Positions 18,219 through 27,685 are shown, counted from the stretch's first letter. The stretch: 64,000 nucleotides of DNA from Pseudomonas alcaliphila JAB1 (GCF_001941865.1 NZ_CP016162.1:2232001-2296000), one strand, 5' to 3'. Notes: generated by a model from the sequence alone, not told the origin. Made by a program: numbers and translations.

Positions 18219-18866
18219 ATGCAACCAGACAATCCCTACAGTGCGCCGCAGGTGGAGTTGCTCGACAGCGCGGGCGTACAGTCGTTGCCAGGTTGGAGCG
18301 CCAGGCAACTGCAGGTGCTGGGCTGGCTGGCACTGGTCTCGGTGGTAGCCAACGCTCTGGTGGTCGGGCTTACATTTGCCGGAGCCCTGCTGGAGGCAGA
18401 TGAAGCTGAACTGCTGTTTACCTACACCGACGGACTTAGCCTGGCGCTGGCGTTACTCGGCTGCTACCTGCTGCTGCGTTTCAAAGCCTTTGCCGAAGCC
18501 CGCTTTTTCGCGCGCAACCTCAGCGTACCGATCTGGTTGCTGCTTGCGGTGACGCTGCTGCTGGAGGCAGTGGACATGCTTTTCGGTGACCAATTGTTCG
18601 CCGGATTGGACTGGCAGACCATCGGCTATATGGCGCTGTTGTGTCTTATGGGCATATGCACCACCTGGCTGGGGATACGGTTGCTCAAGCTGCAAAGTCC
18701 CTATCCGGCGCTGAAAGTGATGGCCTGGCTCGATATCGTCGGTGGGCTGATGCTGGCCAGCGTGCTGTTGATGCTGGTGGCGTTGCTGCCGTTACTTGGG
18801 GCCGGCGTGGCGCTGATGCTGGTGTTCTTCAAGGGCGCTGCCGAGTTGCAGGGGGTTGCGGACTGA
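18219..18866 (+). CDS. Uncharacterised four-to-five-helix membrane protein
   Basis: A 215-residue protein starting MQPDNPYSAPQ, a short soluble N-terminus common to several pseudomonad membrane proteins of unknown function, followed by hydrophobic segments at roughly residues 27-60, 70-88, 100-118, 135-152 and 165-205. No catalytic motif is visible. It lies alone, reading away from the LysE gene. Confidence 0.65.
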   Translation: MQPDNPYSAPQVELLDSAGVQSLPGWSARQLQVLGWLALVSVVANALVVGLTFAGALLEADEAELLFTYTDGLSLALALLGCYLLLRFKAFAEARFFARNLSVPIWLLLAVTLLLEAVDMLFGDQLFAGLDWQTIGYMALLCLMGICTTWLGIRLLKLQSPYPALKVMAWLDIVGGLMLASVLLMLVALLPLLGAGVALMLVFFKGAAELQGVAD

Positions 18867-18926
18867 CTGCGTCCAAACGGCAAGAGCCGCCTGGCCAAAT
18901 TACCGCGGGGGCAGCGCTACAGACCT

Positions 18927-19011
18927 GTAGGAGCCGGCTTGCCGGCGATGCTTTGCCTCTGTGAGCCTGGTGCTCGCCGAGACGCTTGATCGCCAGCAAG
19001 CTGGCTCCTAC
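18927..19011. repeat. REP-like element, GTAGGAGC family
   Basis: GTAGGAGCCGGCTTGCCGGC at the left and GCCAGCAAGCTGGCTCCTAC at the right, opposed around about 45 bases. It lies between converging genes (membrane protein and TonB receptor). Confidence 0.8.
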
Positions 19012-19059
19012 ACAGTCATTTTTCTACGTTTGACTGACAGGCATTAGCCCTTCGGGTGG

Positions 19060-21468
19060 TCACCATTTGTAGTCGAGGCTGGCTGTGACCCGGCGTGGGT
19101 CGCCGGCATAGCAGTAGAAACCGTCGCAGGTGGCCAGGTATTCCTTGTCGAACAGGTTGTTGGCGTTGAGCGATACGCTGGCGCCACGCAGGTTGGCGTC
19201 GAGCTGGCCGAGGTCGTAGCGCACCGCCGCGTCGTAGACGGTATAGGCGCTGCTATGGCCGTCGGAAGGATCACGGGCGAAGCCCATGCTGCCGACGGCG
19301 ATGTTGTCGGTGGAGCCGACGAAGCGGGCGCCGAAACCGATGCCGAAGCCCGCCAGCACACCCTGGTTCCAGTCATAGTCGGCCCAGATCGACGCCTGAT
19401 GCTCGGGGATCAGCGGCAGGGCGCGGTTCTTGTCGCGCGGATCACCGACCTCGGTCATCTTGCTGTTGGTGTAGCTGTAGGAGGCGGTCAGGCTGAGGTT
19501 CTCGGTGATGTTACCGGTAGCCTCCAGCTCCAGGCCGCGTACCTCTACCTCGCTCACCGGCTCGGTGGCCCCGGCGATGTTGGTGGTCACGATGTTTTGC
19601 CGGGTCAGGTCATAGACGGCGGCGGTGAACAGCATGTCGCTGCCCGGCGGTTGATACTTGATGCCCAGCTCGTACTGCTTGCCGGTACTGGGTTTGAACG
19701 CCGCGCCGCCGTTGCCGCCTGCTTCGGCCTGGAAGGATTCGGCATAGGACACATAAGGCGTGAAGCCGGAATCGAACACGTAGCTCAGCGCCGCATTGCC
19801 GCTGAATTGGCTGTCGCGGCGGCTGTCCCTGGCATCGTTGGCGTTGTGGAACACCGAATCGGTGTCCAAGCGATCCCAGCGCCCGCCCAGGGTCAGGCGC
19901 CAGGCGTCGAGTGCCATCTGGTCTTGCAGATAGAGGCCGGTGTTTCTGCGTTTCTGGTTGTAGTCCTGGAAGGCCGTGTAGCTGATGCCACTGAAGTCCT
20001 GGCCATAAATCGGGCGGATGATGTTGCTACTCGGCGCAGTACCGTACAGCCAGCGGTAATCGGTCTCGACGCGCAGGTAGTCGAGGCCCAGCAGCAGGGT
20101 GTGCCCGATTGCACCGGTGTTGAAATCGGCCTGGAAGTTGTTGTCCACGGCGAAGTGGCTGATGTTCTCGTCATACACGTTGGCGCCACGCGCAACCGTA
20201 CCGTCGTCAGCGACGGCGGTGGCCCAGCCGCCGGCCGTGATGATCTGGTTATCCAGTTCTAGCTTGCTGTAGCGCAGGTTCTGGTTGAACTGCCAGATAT
20301 CGTTGATGCGGTGCTCGAAGGCATAGCCCAGTGCATAGAAGGTCTTGTCGTAGAACTCCCAGTCAGGGTCGCCAAGGTTCTTGTTGTAGTCGACCTTGCC
20401 GGCCGGGGTGCTCAACTTGGTGCCTTGCAGTGGCAGGAACTGGCTGGTGCCGCCGGTATCGTCACGGTTGAACTGGCCGAGGAACGTCAGTTTGCTGTCG
20501 TCGGCAATGTTCCAGGTCAGGCTGGGCGCCAGGTTGAAACGCTGGTCGTCCATATGCTCGATAACGGTGCCACTGTCACGGCCGGTACCGCTGAAACGGT
20601 AGAGAAAGCGACCTTCATCGTCGATCTTGCCGGTGCTGTCGAAGCTGATCTGCTTGTGGTTGTAGTTACCAACCTGCACCTGCACTTCATGGCTGCTTTC
20701 GGCCTGCGGGCGGCGGCTGACAGCATCCACCAGGCCGCCTGGCGGGGTCTGGCCATACACTGCCGAGGCCGGGCCGCGCAGCACGGCGACGCGCTCCAGG
20801 TTCCAGGTTTCCAGTTTGGGCATGGCGTAGCTGCCCTTGGGCAGTGGCAGGCCGTCGAGCATCTGGATCGGTTCGAAACCGCGAATCTTCATCCAGTCGG
20901 CGCGGCTGTCGCTGCCGTAGCTGCTGGCGATCACGCCAGGCATATAGCGCACGGCGTCATCGAGGTTCTGCACCTTGCGGTCCTGCATCTGCTCGCGGGT
21001 GGCGACGGAGATCGAGCGTGGGGTTTCCAGCAGCGGCGTGTCGGTCTTGGTGCCGGTCGCGGTGCGGTTGGCCAGATAACCACGGGTTGGGCCCCAGGCG
21101 GTCTCGGCGGCCTGTTCGCTGGCTGTCACGGTCACGTCCGGCAGTGCCATTGCTGCTTCTGCCGCAGGGGCCAGGCTGTAGGCGCCGCCGTTGCCACCTT
21201 GCAGCTGCAGGCCGGTGCCACGCAGCGCCTGATTGAGGGCTTCGATGGCTTCGTAGTCGCCGCTGACCGGTGCCGAGTTCTTGCCCTCGGTCAGGGCCGG
21301 ATCGATGCTCAGGGTCACACCGGCCTGGCTGGCGATCTGGTTGAGCGTGGCTGCCAGAGGACCGGAAGGCAGTTGGTAGACCTCGGCATGGGCCAGCCCG
21401 GCATGGCCGGCGAAGGCCATGGTCAGGGCCAACAACGTGTGGCGGAAAGGGGCAGGGCGGAAGGACAT
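19060..21468 (-). CDS. TonB-dependent siderophore receptor with signalling domain
   Basis: An 802-residue outer-membrane receptor. A signal peptide (to about residue 28) is followed by a secretin/TonB short N-terminal domain (EVYQLPSGPLAATLNQIASQAGVTL onward, about 29-95) that signals to FecR. A TonB-box-like LPDVTVTA (near 109), a plug with RGFEPIQMLDGLPLPKG and a beta-barrel ending in DYKW with a terminal aromatic residue complete the family pattern. It is downstream of fecI- and fecR-like genes, so it is likely a ferrisiderophore receptor with cell-surface signalling. The ligand cannot be read. AGGAGA precedes the ATG. Confidence 0.92.
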   Translation of the reverse strand: MSFRPAPFRHTLLALTMAFAGHAGLAHAEVYQLPSGPLAATLNQIASQAGVTLSIDPALTEGKNSAPVSGDYEAIEALNQALRGTGLQLQGGNGGAYSLAPAAEAAMALPDVTVTASEQAAETAWGPTRGYLANRTATGTKTDTPLLETPRSISVATREQMQDRKVQNLDDAVRYMPGVIASSYGSDSRADWMKIRGFEPIQMLDGLPLPKGSYAMPKLETWNLERVAVLRGPASAVYGQTPPGGLVDAVSRRPQAESSHEVQVQVGNYNHKQISFDSTGKIDDEGRFLYRFSGTGRDSGTVIEHMDDQRFNLAPSLTWNIADDSKLTFLGQFNRDDTGGTSQFLPLQGTKLSTPAGKVDYNKNLGDPDWEFYDKTFYALGYAFEHRINDIWQFNQNLRYSKLELDNQIITAGGWATAVADDGTVARGANVYDENISHFAVDNNFQADFNTGAIGHTLLLGLDYLRVETDYRWLYGTAPSSNIIRPIYGQDFSGISYTAFQDYNQKRRNTGLYLQDQMALDAWRLTLGGRWDRLDTDSVFHNANDARDSRRDSQFSGNAALSYVFDSGFTPYVSYAESFQAEAGGNGGAAFKPSTGKQYELGIKYQPPGSDMLFTAAVYDLTRQNIVTTNIAGATEPVSEVEVRGLELEATGNITENLSLTASYSYTNSKMTEVGDPRDKNRALPLIPEHQASIWADYDWNQGVLAGFGIGFGARFVGSTDNIAVGSMGFARDPSDGHSSAYTVYDAAVRYDLGQLDANLRGASVSLNANNLFDKEYLATCDGFYCYAGDPRRVTASLDYKW

Positions 21469-21548
21469 TGCGAACGTCTCCTAAGAGTTAATGTATCTCA
21501 ATGTCCTTTTGCCGAAGCAGGAAAGAAAAATGACAGGGGCGGAGAAAA

Positions 21549-22508
21549 TTATTTTTCTGCCGGCACCACACGGGTCCACCAGGGGCCCAATTGCTCGGTA
21601 CGCACGGGCAGGCTCAGCGCCAAAGCGGCCAGCGCCTTGTCGCTGTCGTGAAGTGGGAAGCTGCCGCTGATGCGCAGCTCGGCCAGGCCCGGGTCGAGGC
21701 TCAGATAACCACTGCGGTATTCGCCGAGCTGATCGATCAGGCGTTGCAGGGGCAGGTTGTCCGCCACCAGCATGCCGCGACTCCAGGCGTCGGCGCCGAT
21801 GGGAGCGGGGTGGCTGTCGCTGAGGTGCTGGCTGTCCATGCGCACCTGTTCGCCGCTGTGGATGATGCGTTCCTGCGAGCCGGCCAGCGGCCTGGCAGCG
21901 ACCGCTGACTGCAGCACGATCAATTCGGTCGCAGTACCTTCGCGCCGGACCAAAAAGCGCGTACCCAACGCACGTAGTCGTCCCTGCTCCGTTTCGACGA
22001 TGAAGGGGCGGGTATCGCCCTTGGCGGTCTGGATCAGAATTTCGCCGCTGCGCAGGTGCAGGCGTCGTTCGTTGTCGTCGAATTCGATATCCAGCGCACT
22101 GCGGCTGTTGAGACGCACCTGGCTGCGGTCGGCGAGCAGCAGGTCGCGTTGTTCTCCGCTGGCGGTATGGTAGTCGGCTAGGTAATCGCCAAGCGGGCGC
22201 TGCTGAGCCAGCAGCACCAGCGTTATGCCCGCGGCCAGCAGCAGACCCAGGGCGCTACCGCCAAGACGACGCAGGCTGCGGCGACGGCTGACGCTGCTCT
22301 GCAACAGGGCGCGGCGTGCCATCGGCGTGCTGGCGGCAGAGAGCTGCTGGTCGATGCCGCCGAGGCGTCGCCAGACCAGGTCATGCTCCGGGTGCGCGGC
22401 CAGCCAGTCGGTGAAGTCGTGGCGTTGCTGCTCGCTGGCTTCGCCCGAGTCCAGGCACAGCTGCCAGGCGATGGCCTCGTCGAGCACGCGAGCCGAGACC
22501 TGGCTCAT
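21549..22508 (-). CDS. FecR-family anti-sigma/sensor protein
   Basis: A 319-residue inner-membrane regulator. It has the N-terminal cytoplasmic FecR domain (EAIAWQLCLDSGEAS...FTDWLAAHPEHDLVWRRL), a transmembrane helix near residues 88-105 (LGGSALGLLLAAGITLVLLA) and a periplasmic part with YHTASGEQRDLLLADRSQVRLN. It would pass the receptor signal to the sigma factor. The ATG at 22508 overlaps the TGA of the sigma gene. Confidence 0.9.
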   Translation of the reverse strand: MSQVSARVLDEAIAWQLCLDSGEASEQQRHDFTDWLAAHPEHDLVWRRLGGIDQQLSAASTPMARRALLQSSVSRRRSLRRLGGSALGLLLAAGITLVLLAQQRPLGDYLADYHTASGEQRDLLLADRSQVRLNSRSALDIEFDDNERRLHLRSGEILIQTAKGDTRPFIVETEQGRLRALGTRFLVRREGTATELIVLQSAVAARPLAGSQERIIHSGEQVRMDSQHLSDSHPAPIGADAWSRGMLVADNLPLQRLIDQLGEYRSGYLSLDPGLAELRISGSFPLHDSDKALAALALSLPVRTEQLGPWWTRVVPAEK

Positions 22509-23029
22509 TGCGGCGCTCCATACAGCGCGATGTAGCACTGGCGCAGGCCCTGGGCGAGGTATTGACGCACGCGCGACGGGGACACGCCAAGGCGCTCGGC
22601 GATCTCGGCATGACCGAGACCATCCAGACGGTTATAGAGGAACGCTGCGCGTGCCTTGCTCGACAGCTGACCGAGCAGGTGATCGATCTCGGCCAGTTGC
22701 TCCAGGGCCAGGGCCTGTTCTTCCGGGCTGGGTTGCACGGTTTGCGGAGCCAGCGCGAGTTCTTCCAGATAGGCACGTTCCAGCGCATGGCGGCGAAACT
22801 GGTCGACCAACAACCCCTTGGCGATGGTGGTGAGCAGGGCTCTGGGCTCGCGCGGGGTGTGCAGGTCGGCGCGACCGAGCAGGCGGACGAAGGTGTCCTG
22901 GCTCAGGTCTTCGGCGCGCTGCGCGCAGTTCAGGCTTTTGCGCAGCCAGCCGAACAGCCAGTCACGGTGATCGCGATAAAGCAGACCGACCAACTGCTGA
23001 TTGCTGGAATCCTGAACCGACACGCGCAC
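22505..23029 (-). CDS. FecI-like ECF sigma factor
   Basis: A 174-residue extracytoplasmic-function sigma factor: region 2 with LYRDHRDWLFGWLRKSLNCAQRAEDLSQDTFVRLL near residues 17-51 and region 4 with LDGLGHAEIAERLGVSPSRVRQYLAQG near 131-157. It should activate the downstream receptor gene. The GTG at 23029 is used; a second GTG two codons later has a slightly better placed AGGTG. A Fur-like site lies immediately upstream. Confidence 0.9.
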   Translation of the reverse strand: MRVSVQDSSNQQLVGLLYRDHRDWLFGWLRKSLNCAQRAEDLSQDTFVRLLGRADLHTPREPRALLTTIAKGLLVDQFRRHALERAYLEELALAPQTVQPSPEEQALALEQLAEIDHLLGQLSSKARAAFLYNRLDGLGHAEIAERLGVSPSRVRQYLAQGLRQCYIALYGAPQ

Positions 23030-23050
23030 CTCGCGAGATCTAAGTTAAGG

Positions 23051-23070
23051 TGATAATTATTCGCATATGA
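23051..23070. promoter_or_regulatory. Fur-box-like site upstream of the fecI-like gene
   Basis: TGATAATTATTCGCATATGA, about 20 bases upstream of the sigma gene start, matches roughly 11 of 19 positions of the Fur consensus, including an intact GATAAT. Read in the gene direction it gives ATGCGAATAATTATCA, a common pseudomonad Fur-box form. It explains iron repression of the whole receptor system. Confidence 0.65.
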
Positions 23071-23172
23071 TTGCAGAGGTCGTGTCAGGGTGCAATCACG
23101 CTTTGGCGTGGCATGACCGGTGGCCCGAAGGGCAGGGGCAGGACGGCAAGGAAATTGCGGATGCACGCGCGA

Positions 23173-23219
23173 GCGCGGCTCGTAAAGGGCGCGGGTTCGC
23201 GAGTAGAGCTCGCTCCTAC
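23173..23219. repeat. REP-like element, GTAGGAGC family (divergent)
   Basis: A degenerate pair, GCGCGGCTCGTAAAGGGCGCG at left and TAGAGCTCGCTCCTAC at right, between the divergently read sigma and MarR gene ends. Only the right arm keeps the family consensus. Confidence 0.55.
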
Positions 23220-23240
23220 GGGGAAGTGTGACGATGATGC

Positions 23241-23762
23241 TTAGGTGCGTTCCTGGCGGCTACGTGCCAGGGCGTGATTGACTTCCAGCCAACCCTGCAC
23301 GGCCTCTTCGCTCATCTCGCCGAACACGCGCTGTAGCAGGCGTGCTTGTTCGCGGCGCAGGGCTTGTTCCAGCTTGGCGCCTTCGGTGGTGAAGCCGAGC
23401 ACACGCTTGCGTTTGTCGTCCGAGGCAGCCTCGCTCTGCACCAGATTCATCTCGATCAGCTGGCGCAACGGCATGTTCAGCGCCTGCTTGCTCACGCCCA
23501 GGTAACCCAGCAGTTCAGTCATGTTCAGGCCCGGGTACTTGGCGATGAAGAACAGAATGCGGTGATGCACGCGTGACAGGCCGCGCTTGGCGAGCATTTC
23601 GTCGGGCTTGGCAGTGAAGGCCTGGTAGCCGAAGAAGAAGGCTTCCATGGCGGCCTGCTGAGCGGCGGAATTCTTGATGAGCTGCGCCCCATGACGGCCG
23701 GCCTGCGTGCCCTCGGCGGGCGACGTCAAAAACTTCTCGGAGAAATTTTTTAGGTCAGTCAT
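23241..23762 (-). CDS. MarR-family transcriptional regulator
   Basis: A 173-residue winged-helix regulator: MTELLGYLGVSKQALNMPLRQLIEMNLVQ is the recognition region (about residues 78-106) and ASDDKRKRVLGFTTEGAKLEQAL the wing. It is divergent from the aminotransferase and a GTCAA-N5-TTGAC palindrome lies between them, so it probably controls that gene and itself. The effector is not readable. Confidence 0.85.
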   Translation of the reverse strand: MTDLKNFSEKFLTSPAEGTQAGRHGAQLIKNSAAQQAAMEAFFFGYQAFTAKPDEMLAKRGLSRVHHRILFFIAKYPGLNMTELLGYLGVSKQALNMPLRQLIEMNLVQSEAASDDKRKRVLGFTTEGAKLEQALRREQARLLQRVFGEMSEEAVQGWLEVNHALARSRQERT

Positions 23763-23795
23763 ATTGACGTATCTCTGGTCGGCGGCGTAGTTTCG

Positions 23796-23810
23796 GTCAA
23801 GTAGTTTGAC
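23796..23810. promoter_or_regulatory. Palindromic operator candidate for the MarR regulator
   Basis: GTCAAGTAGTTTGAC is a 15-base inverted repeat (5-base arms, 5-base centre) in the 83-base gap between the marR-like gene and the aminotransferase. Position and symmetry support a MarR-dimer site; no second copy confirms it. Confidence 0.5.
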
Positions 23811-23845
23811 TTAATTCCAACGACTTTTGCACCCCAGGACATCCC

Positions 23846-25003
23846 ATGGCCTTCTCCGAACGCATCGCCCGCCTGAAAAGCTCCCTGATCCGTGAAATTC
23901 TTGCCGCGGCGCAGCGTCCGGAAGTGATGTCCTTTGCCGGTGGCCTGCCGGCCGAGCCGATGCTGCCGAAGGTGGACTGGGCTGAGATGCCGGCGAGTAT
24001 GGGCCAGTACGGCATGAGCGAAGGCGAGCCGGCGTTGCGCGAGGCCATCGCTGCCGAAGCGCGCGCGCTAGGCGTGTCCTGCGATGCCAGCCAGGTGCTG
24101 ATCGTCAGCGGCTCGCAGCAGACCTTGGACCTGGCGTCCAAGCTGTTCATCGATCCGGGCACCGAAGTGCTGCTCGAAGCGCCGACTTACCTGGCTGCCC
24201 TGCAGGCCTTTCAACTGTTCGGCGCCGACTGCATCAGCGTACCGCAGGAGGCCGACGGCCCCGAGCTGGCGGCTCTGCGTCAGCGTCTGGAGAATCACAA
24301 GCCGGCTTTCGCCTACCTGATCCCGACCTTCCAGAATCCGTCCGGCACCCGTTACAGCGAAGCCAAGCGTGAAGCCGTGGCGGCCCTGCTCGACGAGTTC
24401 GGCGTGACCCTGATCGAGGACGAACCGTACCGCGAGCTGGTGTTCGATGCCGGTAGCGCCACGCCCATCGTCAGCCGCCTGCAGAAGGCCAGCTGGATCT
24501 ACACCGGTACCGTTTCCAAGACGCTGCTGCCGGGCCTGCGCGTCGGCTACCTGATCGCCACACCGGATCTGTACCCGCACCTGCTGCGCCTGAAGCAGTC
24601 GGCCGACCTGCACACCAACCGCATCGGCCAATGGCAGGCGCTGCAGTGGCTGGGCAGCGAGCAGTACCGCGGCCACCTGGCCGAGCTGCGCGACTTCTAC
24701 CGCATCCGCCGCGATGCCATGCAGGCCGCGTTGCTGGAACATTTCGCCGACCTGGCCGACTGGCAGATCCCGCAGGGCGGGCTGTTCTTCTGGCTGACCC
24801 TGAAGCAGCCGCTGGATACCCGCACATTGCTCGACGCGGCGCTGGCGCAGAATGTCGCTTTCATGCCGGGCGAGCCGTTCTTCGTCGATCCGGATGCCAA
24901 CCCCGGCCACCTGCGACTGAATTTCAGCCACGTGGCGCCAGAGCGCCTGAGCGAGGGGCTGCGCCGGCTGGCGACGGTAATCCGCGAAGCGCAGGGCATG
25001 TGA
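23846..25003 (+). CDS. PLP-dependent class I aminotransferase (2-aminoadipate/MocR-like branch)
   Basis: A 385-residue fold-type I aminotransferase. The PLP lysine is in GTVSKTLLPGLRVGY (near residue 229), with QNPSGTRYS around 157-165 and EDEPYREL around 192. The overall pattern resembles LysN/2-aminoadipate and valine-type aminotransferases. It reads divergently from the MarR gene and is followed by a glutathione S-transferase after a REP element. The amino donor and acceptor cannot be read. Confidence 0.87.
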   Translation: MAFSERIARLKSSLIREILAAAQRPEVMSFAGGLPAEPMLPKVDWAEMPASMGQYGMSEGEPALREAIAAEARALGVSCDASQVLIVSGSQQTLDLASKLFIDPGTEVLLEAPTYLAALQAFQLFGADCISVPQEADGPELAALRQRLENHKPAFAYLIPTFQNPSGTRYSEAKREAVAALLDEFGVTLIEDEPYRELVFDAGSATPIVSRLQKASWIYTGTVSKTLLPGLRVGYLIATPDLYPHLLRLKQSADLHTNRIGQWQALQWLGSEQYRGHLAELRDFYRIRRDAMQAALLEHFADLADWQIPQGGLFFWLTLKQPLDTRTLLDAALAQNVAFMPGEPFFVDPDANPGHLRLNFSHVAPERLSEGLRRLATVIREAQGM

Positions 25004-25019
25004 TTGGGTTATGTCCACT

Positions 25020-25066
25020 GTAGGAGCGGATTTATCCGCGAAATTCGCGGCTGAAGCCGCTCCTAC
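25020..25066. repeat. REP-like element, GTAGGAGC family
   Basis: A compact pair: GTAGGAGCGGATTTATCCGCG then CGCGGCTGAAGCCGCTCCTAC, in the gap after the aminotransferase. Confidence 0.8.
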
Positions 25067-25138
25067 AGAAGCAGGGCGGTTGGCGTTGATTTGATTGGCG
25101 GCGAGCTTGCCGCGAGTATTGATAGGGAGGGCAACGCA

Positions 25139-25741
25139 ATGTTCAAGGTCTACGGCGATTACCGCTCGGGTAACTGCTACAAGGTCAAGCTGATGCTGCA
25201 TCTGCTGGGCAAGGAGTACCAGTGGATTCCCATCGATATCCTCAAGGGCGAGACACAGAGCGAAGCCTTCCTGGCCAAGAACCCCAACGGCAAGATTCCG
25301 GTGCTGGAGCTGGAAGACGGCACCTGCTTGTGGGAGTCCAACGCCATCCTCAACTTCCTCGCCGATGGCAGCGAGTTTCTGCCGACCGAGCCGCGCTTGC
25401 GCACCCAGGTGCTGCAGTGGCAGTTCTTCGAGCAGTACAGCCACGAGCCCTACGTTGCGGTGGCGCGTTTCATCCAGCTCTACCAGGGCATGCCCGAGGA
25501 ACGCCGCGAGGAGCACGCGCGCTGCCTGAAGCTCGGCTACAAGGCCCTGAAGGTGATGGAGAAGCAGCTCGAACGTACGCCCTATCTGGTCGGCGAGCAG
25601 TACTCCATCGCCGACATCGCCTTGTATGCCTACACGCACGTGGCTCACGAGGGCGGCTTCAGCCTCGAAGCCTTTCCGGCGGTGCGCGCCTGGCTTGATC
25701 GCGTCGCCAGTCATCCACGTCATGTGACCATGCTGGGTTGA
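25139..25741 (+). CDS. Glutathione S-transferase family protein
   Basis: A 200-residue protein with a thioredoxin-like N-terminal domain (FKVYGDYRSGNCYKVKLMLHLLG, then NPNGKIPVLELEDG and the glutathione-contact LWESNAIL) and an all-helical C-terminal domain with YSIADIALYAYTHVAHEGGF. Function is probably glutathione-dependent conjugation or reduction, with unknown substrate. ATG at 25139 has GGGAGG upstream; an earlier ATG at 25091 has none. Confidence 0.88.
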   Translation: MFKVYGDYRSGNCYKVKLMLHLLGKEYQWIPIDILKGETQSEAFLAKNPNGKIPVLELEDGTCLWESNAILNFLADGSEFLPTEPRLRTQVLQWQFFEQYSHEPYVAVARFIQLYQGMPEERREEHARCLKLGYKALKVMEKQLERTPYLVGEQYSIADIALYAYTHVAHEGGFSLEAFPAVRAWLDRVASHPRHVTMLG

Positions 25742-25810
25742 GTGCCTTCGAGGCTGGCAGGGCGGCCGGCCTCGACTAGAGTTTGGCGGTAACCGCAAGA
25801 GGGCGCCGCC

Positions 25811-27191
25811 ATGTCGCAAGGAAGCCGCAAGCTGGGCCTGGGGTCGCTGACCGCGCTGGTGGTGGGCTCGATGGTCGGTGGCGGGCCGACGTCGGCGCCG
25901 TGCTGATCGGCTGGGGTATTATGCTGGCGCTGGCCTTCGTGTTCCAGAACCTGGCCAATCGCAAGCCACAGCTGGACGGCGGCGTCTACGTCTACGCCAA
26001 AGCCGGCCTCGGCGACTACATGGGTTTTTCCTCGGCCTGGGGTTACTGGATCAGCGCCTGGCTGGGCAATGTCGGCTACTTCGTCCTGCTGTTCTCGACC
26101 CTGGGGTATTTCTTCCCGGCCTTTGGCCAGGGCAATACGCCGCTGGCCATCGCCTGCGCCTCGGGGTTGCTGTGGTGCGTGCATGTTCTGGTGCTGCGCG
26201 GTATCAAGGAGGCGGCGCTGATCAACCTGATCACCACCGTGGCCAAGCTGGTGCCGATCCTGCTGTTTATCGTCATTGTCGGCCTGGCCTTCGACCGCGA
26301 CATCTTCACCCGTGACATCTGGGGGCGCAGCAACCCGCAGTTCGGCGGCGTGCTGGAGCAGGTGCGCAACATGATGCTGGTCACCGTGTTCGTGTTTATC
26401 GGTATCGAAGGGGCGAGTGTGTACTCGTCGCGCGCCGAGCGCCGCCGCGACATGGGCAAGGCCGCGGTGATCGGCTTTCTCGGCGTGCTGGTGCTGCTGA
26501 TGCTGGTCAACCTGCTGTCGCTGGGGGTGATGAGCCTGCCCGAGCTGGCGGCGCTGCAGAACCCGTCCATGGCCGGAGTGCTGGAGCATGTGGTGGGGCG
26601 TTGGGGGCGGTGCTGATCAGCATCGGCCTGGCGGTGTCGCTGCTCGGTGCGCTGTTGTAGTGGGCGCTGCTGTGCGCCGAAATCCTTTTCGTCTGTGCCA
26701 AGGACGGCACCATGCCGGCCTTCCTGCGCCGGGAAAACGCCCATCAGGTGCCGGTCAACGCGCTGTGGCTGGCCAACGGCATGATCCAGCTGTTCCTGCT
26801 GATCACCCTGTTTTCCCAGGGCACCTACCTGTCGCTCATCTATCTGGCATCGTCGATGATTCTGGTGCCCTACCTGTGGTCGGCGGTCTATGCACTGTTG
26901 CTGGCGCTGTGCAGCGAAACCTATGAAGACCTGGCCGGGCTGCGCCGCAAGGATCTGGCCATCGGCCTGCTGGCAGTGGGCTACGCGATCTGGCTGCTGT
27001 ATGCCGGCGGGGTCAAGTACCTGATGCTGTCGGCGTTGCTCTGCGCGTCGGGCGCGCTGCTGTTTCGCCAGGCCAAGTGCGAGCAGGGGAAGGTGCTGTT
27101 CACCCGCTACGAATGGCCGATCTTCGCCGCCGTATTGCTGACTGCGGTGCTGGCCGGCTACGGCCTGTATGCCGGGCATCTGAGTTTGTAG
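25811..27191 (+). pseudogene. ArcD-like amino acid permease, degenerate
   Basis: The reading frames together spell an arginine/ornithine-type antiporter of the APC family ([22 protein letters not shown], then [59 protein letters not shown]). At least four lesions are visible. Sequence for the usual IFSLPQN segment is missing after 25884, shifting the frame to a TGA; about four residues are missing near 25920; a G is missing near 26604; and an in-frame TAG sits at 26658-26660. The last 160 codons are open. It is clearly non-functional as a full transporter. Confidence 0.85.
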
Positions 27192-27260
27192 CGCTGGACA
27201 AAGCGGCCAGCGCGTGGATAATTCGTCCCATCGCCCTTTGACTCTGGCTTCGCCACCCCC

Positions 27261-27656
27261 ATGCGCAAGACCCTGCGTACCGCCCTGATCTGGATGCTGA
27301 TGCTGGCCCTGCCGGCACAGGCTATGGCGGCGCTCGGCATGCAGTTGTGTGAGCAGGTGCATCGCAGCGGCGCCCTGCAGATAAGCGGCAGCGAGCATGG
27401 CGGGCACCACGACATGACGGCCGACAGCGCGCATGGCGCGCATCAGGACGCCGCCTCGGTGGCCAGCAGCGAGGTTCCTGCCGCTGGCAGCCTCTGTACC
27501 CTGTGCGCCTTCTGTGTCGGGGTCGCGGCTCCCGGTCAAGCGTTTTTGAAAGATTCCGCCCTGCAAACCGCCGAGCCGGCCGCAGCCTGGCTCGACCGCC
27601 TTATCGTCGGCGTGGCCGACACGCCCGAACGCCCCCCGCGTCTTTCTCTCGCCTGA
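27261..27656 (+). CDS. Exported DUF2946-like protein, head of the copper module
   Basis: A 131-residue protein with a signal sequence (LRTALIWMLMLALPAQAMAA), a histidine-rich middle (HGGHHDMTADSAHGAHQD) and a CTLCAFCVG cysteine cluster near residue 82. This arrangement is seen in DUF2946-type proteins encoded next to copper genes. Metal binding is likely from the His and Cys groups; the function is unknown. No clear ribosome site precedes the ATG. Confidence 0.65.
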   Translation: MRKTLRTALIWMLMLALPAQAMAALGMQLCEQVHRSGALQISGSEHGGHHDMTADSAHGAHQDAASVASSEVPAAGSLCTLCAFCVGVAAPGQAFLKDSALQTAEPAAAWLDRLIVGVADTPERPPRLSLA

Positions 27657-27668
27657 GCCCCTTAGGTA

Positions 27669-27685
27669 GCGCCGCCTTGCGGCGC
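27669..27685. other. Short GC hairpin between copper-module genes
   Basis: GCGCCGC and GCGGCGC form a perfect 7-bp stem around CTT, 13 bases after the DUF2946-like stop. No T-run follows, so it may be an attenuator or mRNA processing site rather than a terminator. Confidence 0.4.

Noticed and set aside
24068..25819. A 583-codon minus-strand frame opposite the aminotransferase and GST
   Set aside because: It runs through a REP element and two well-identified genes; no domain is visible.
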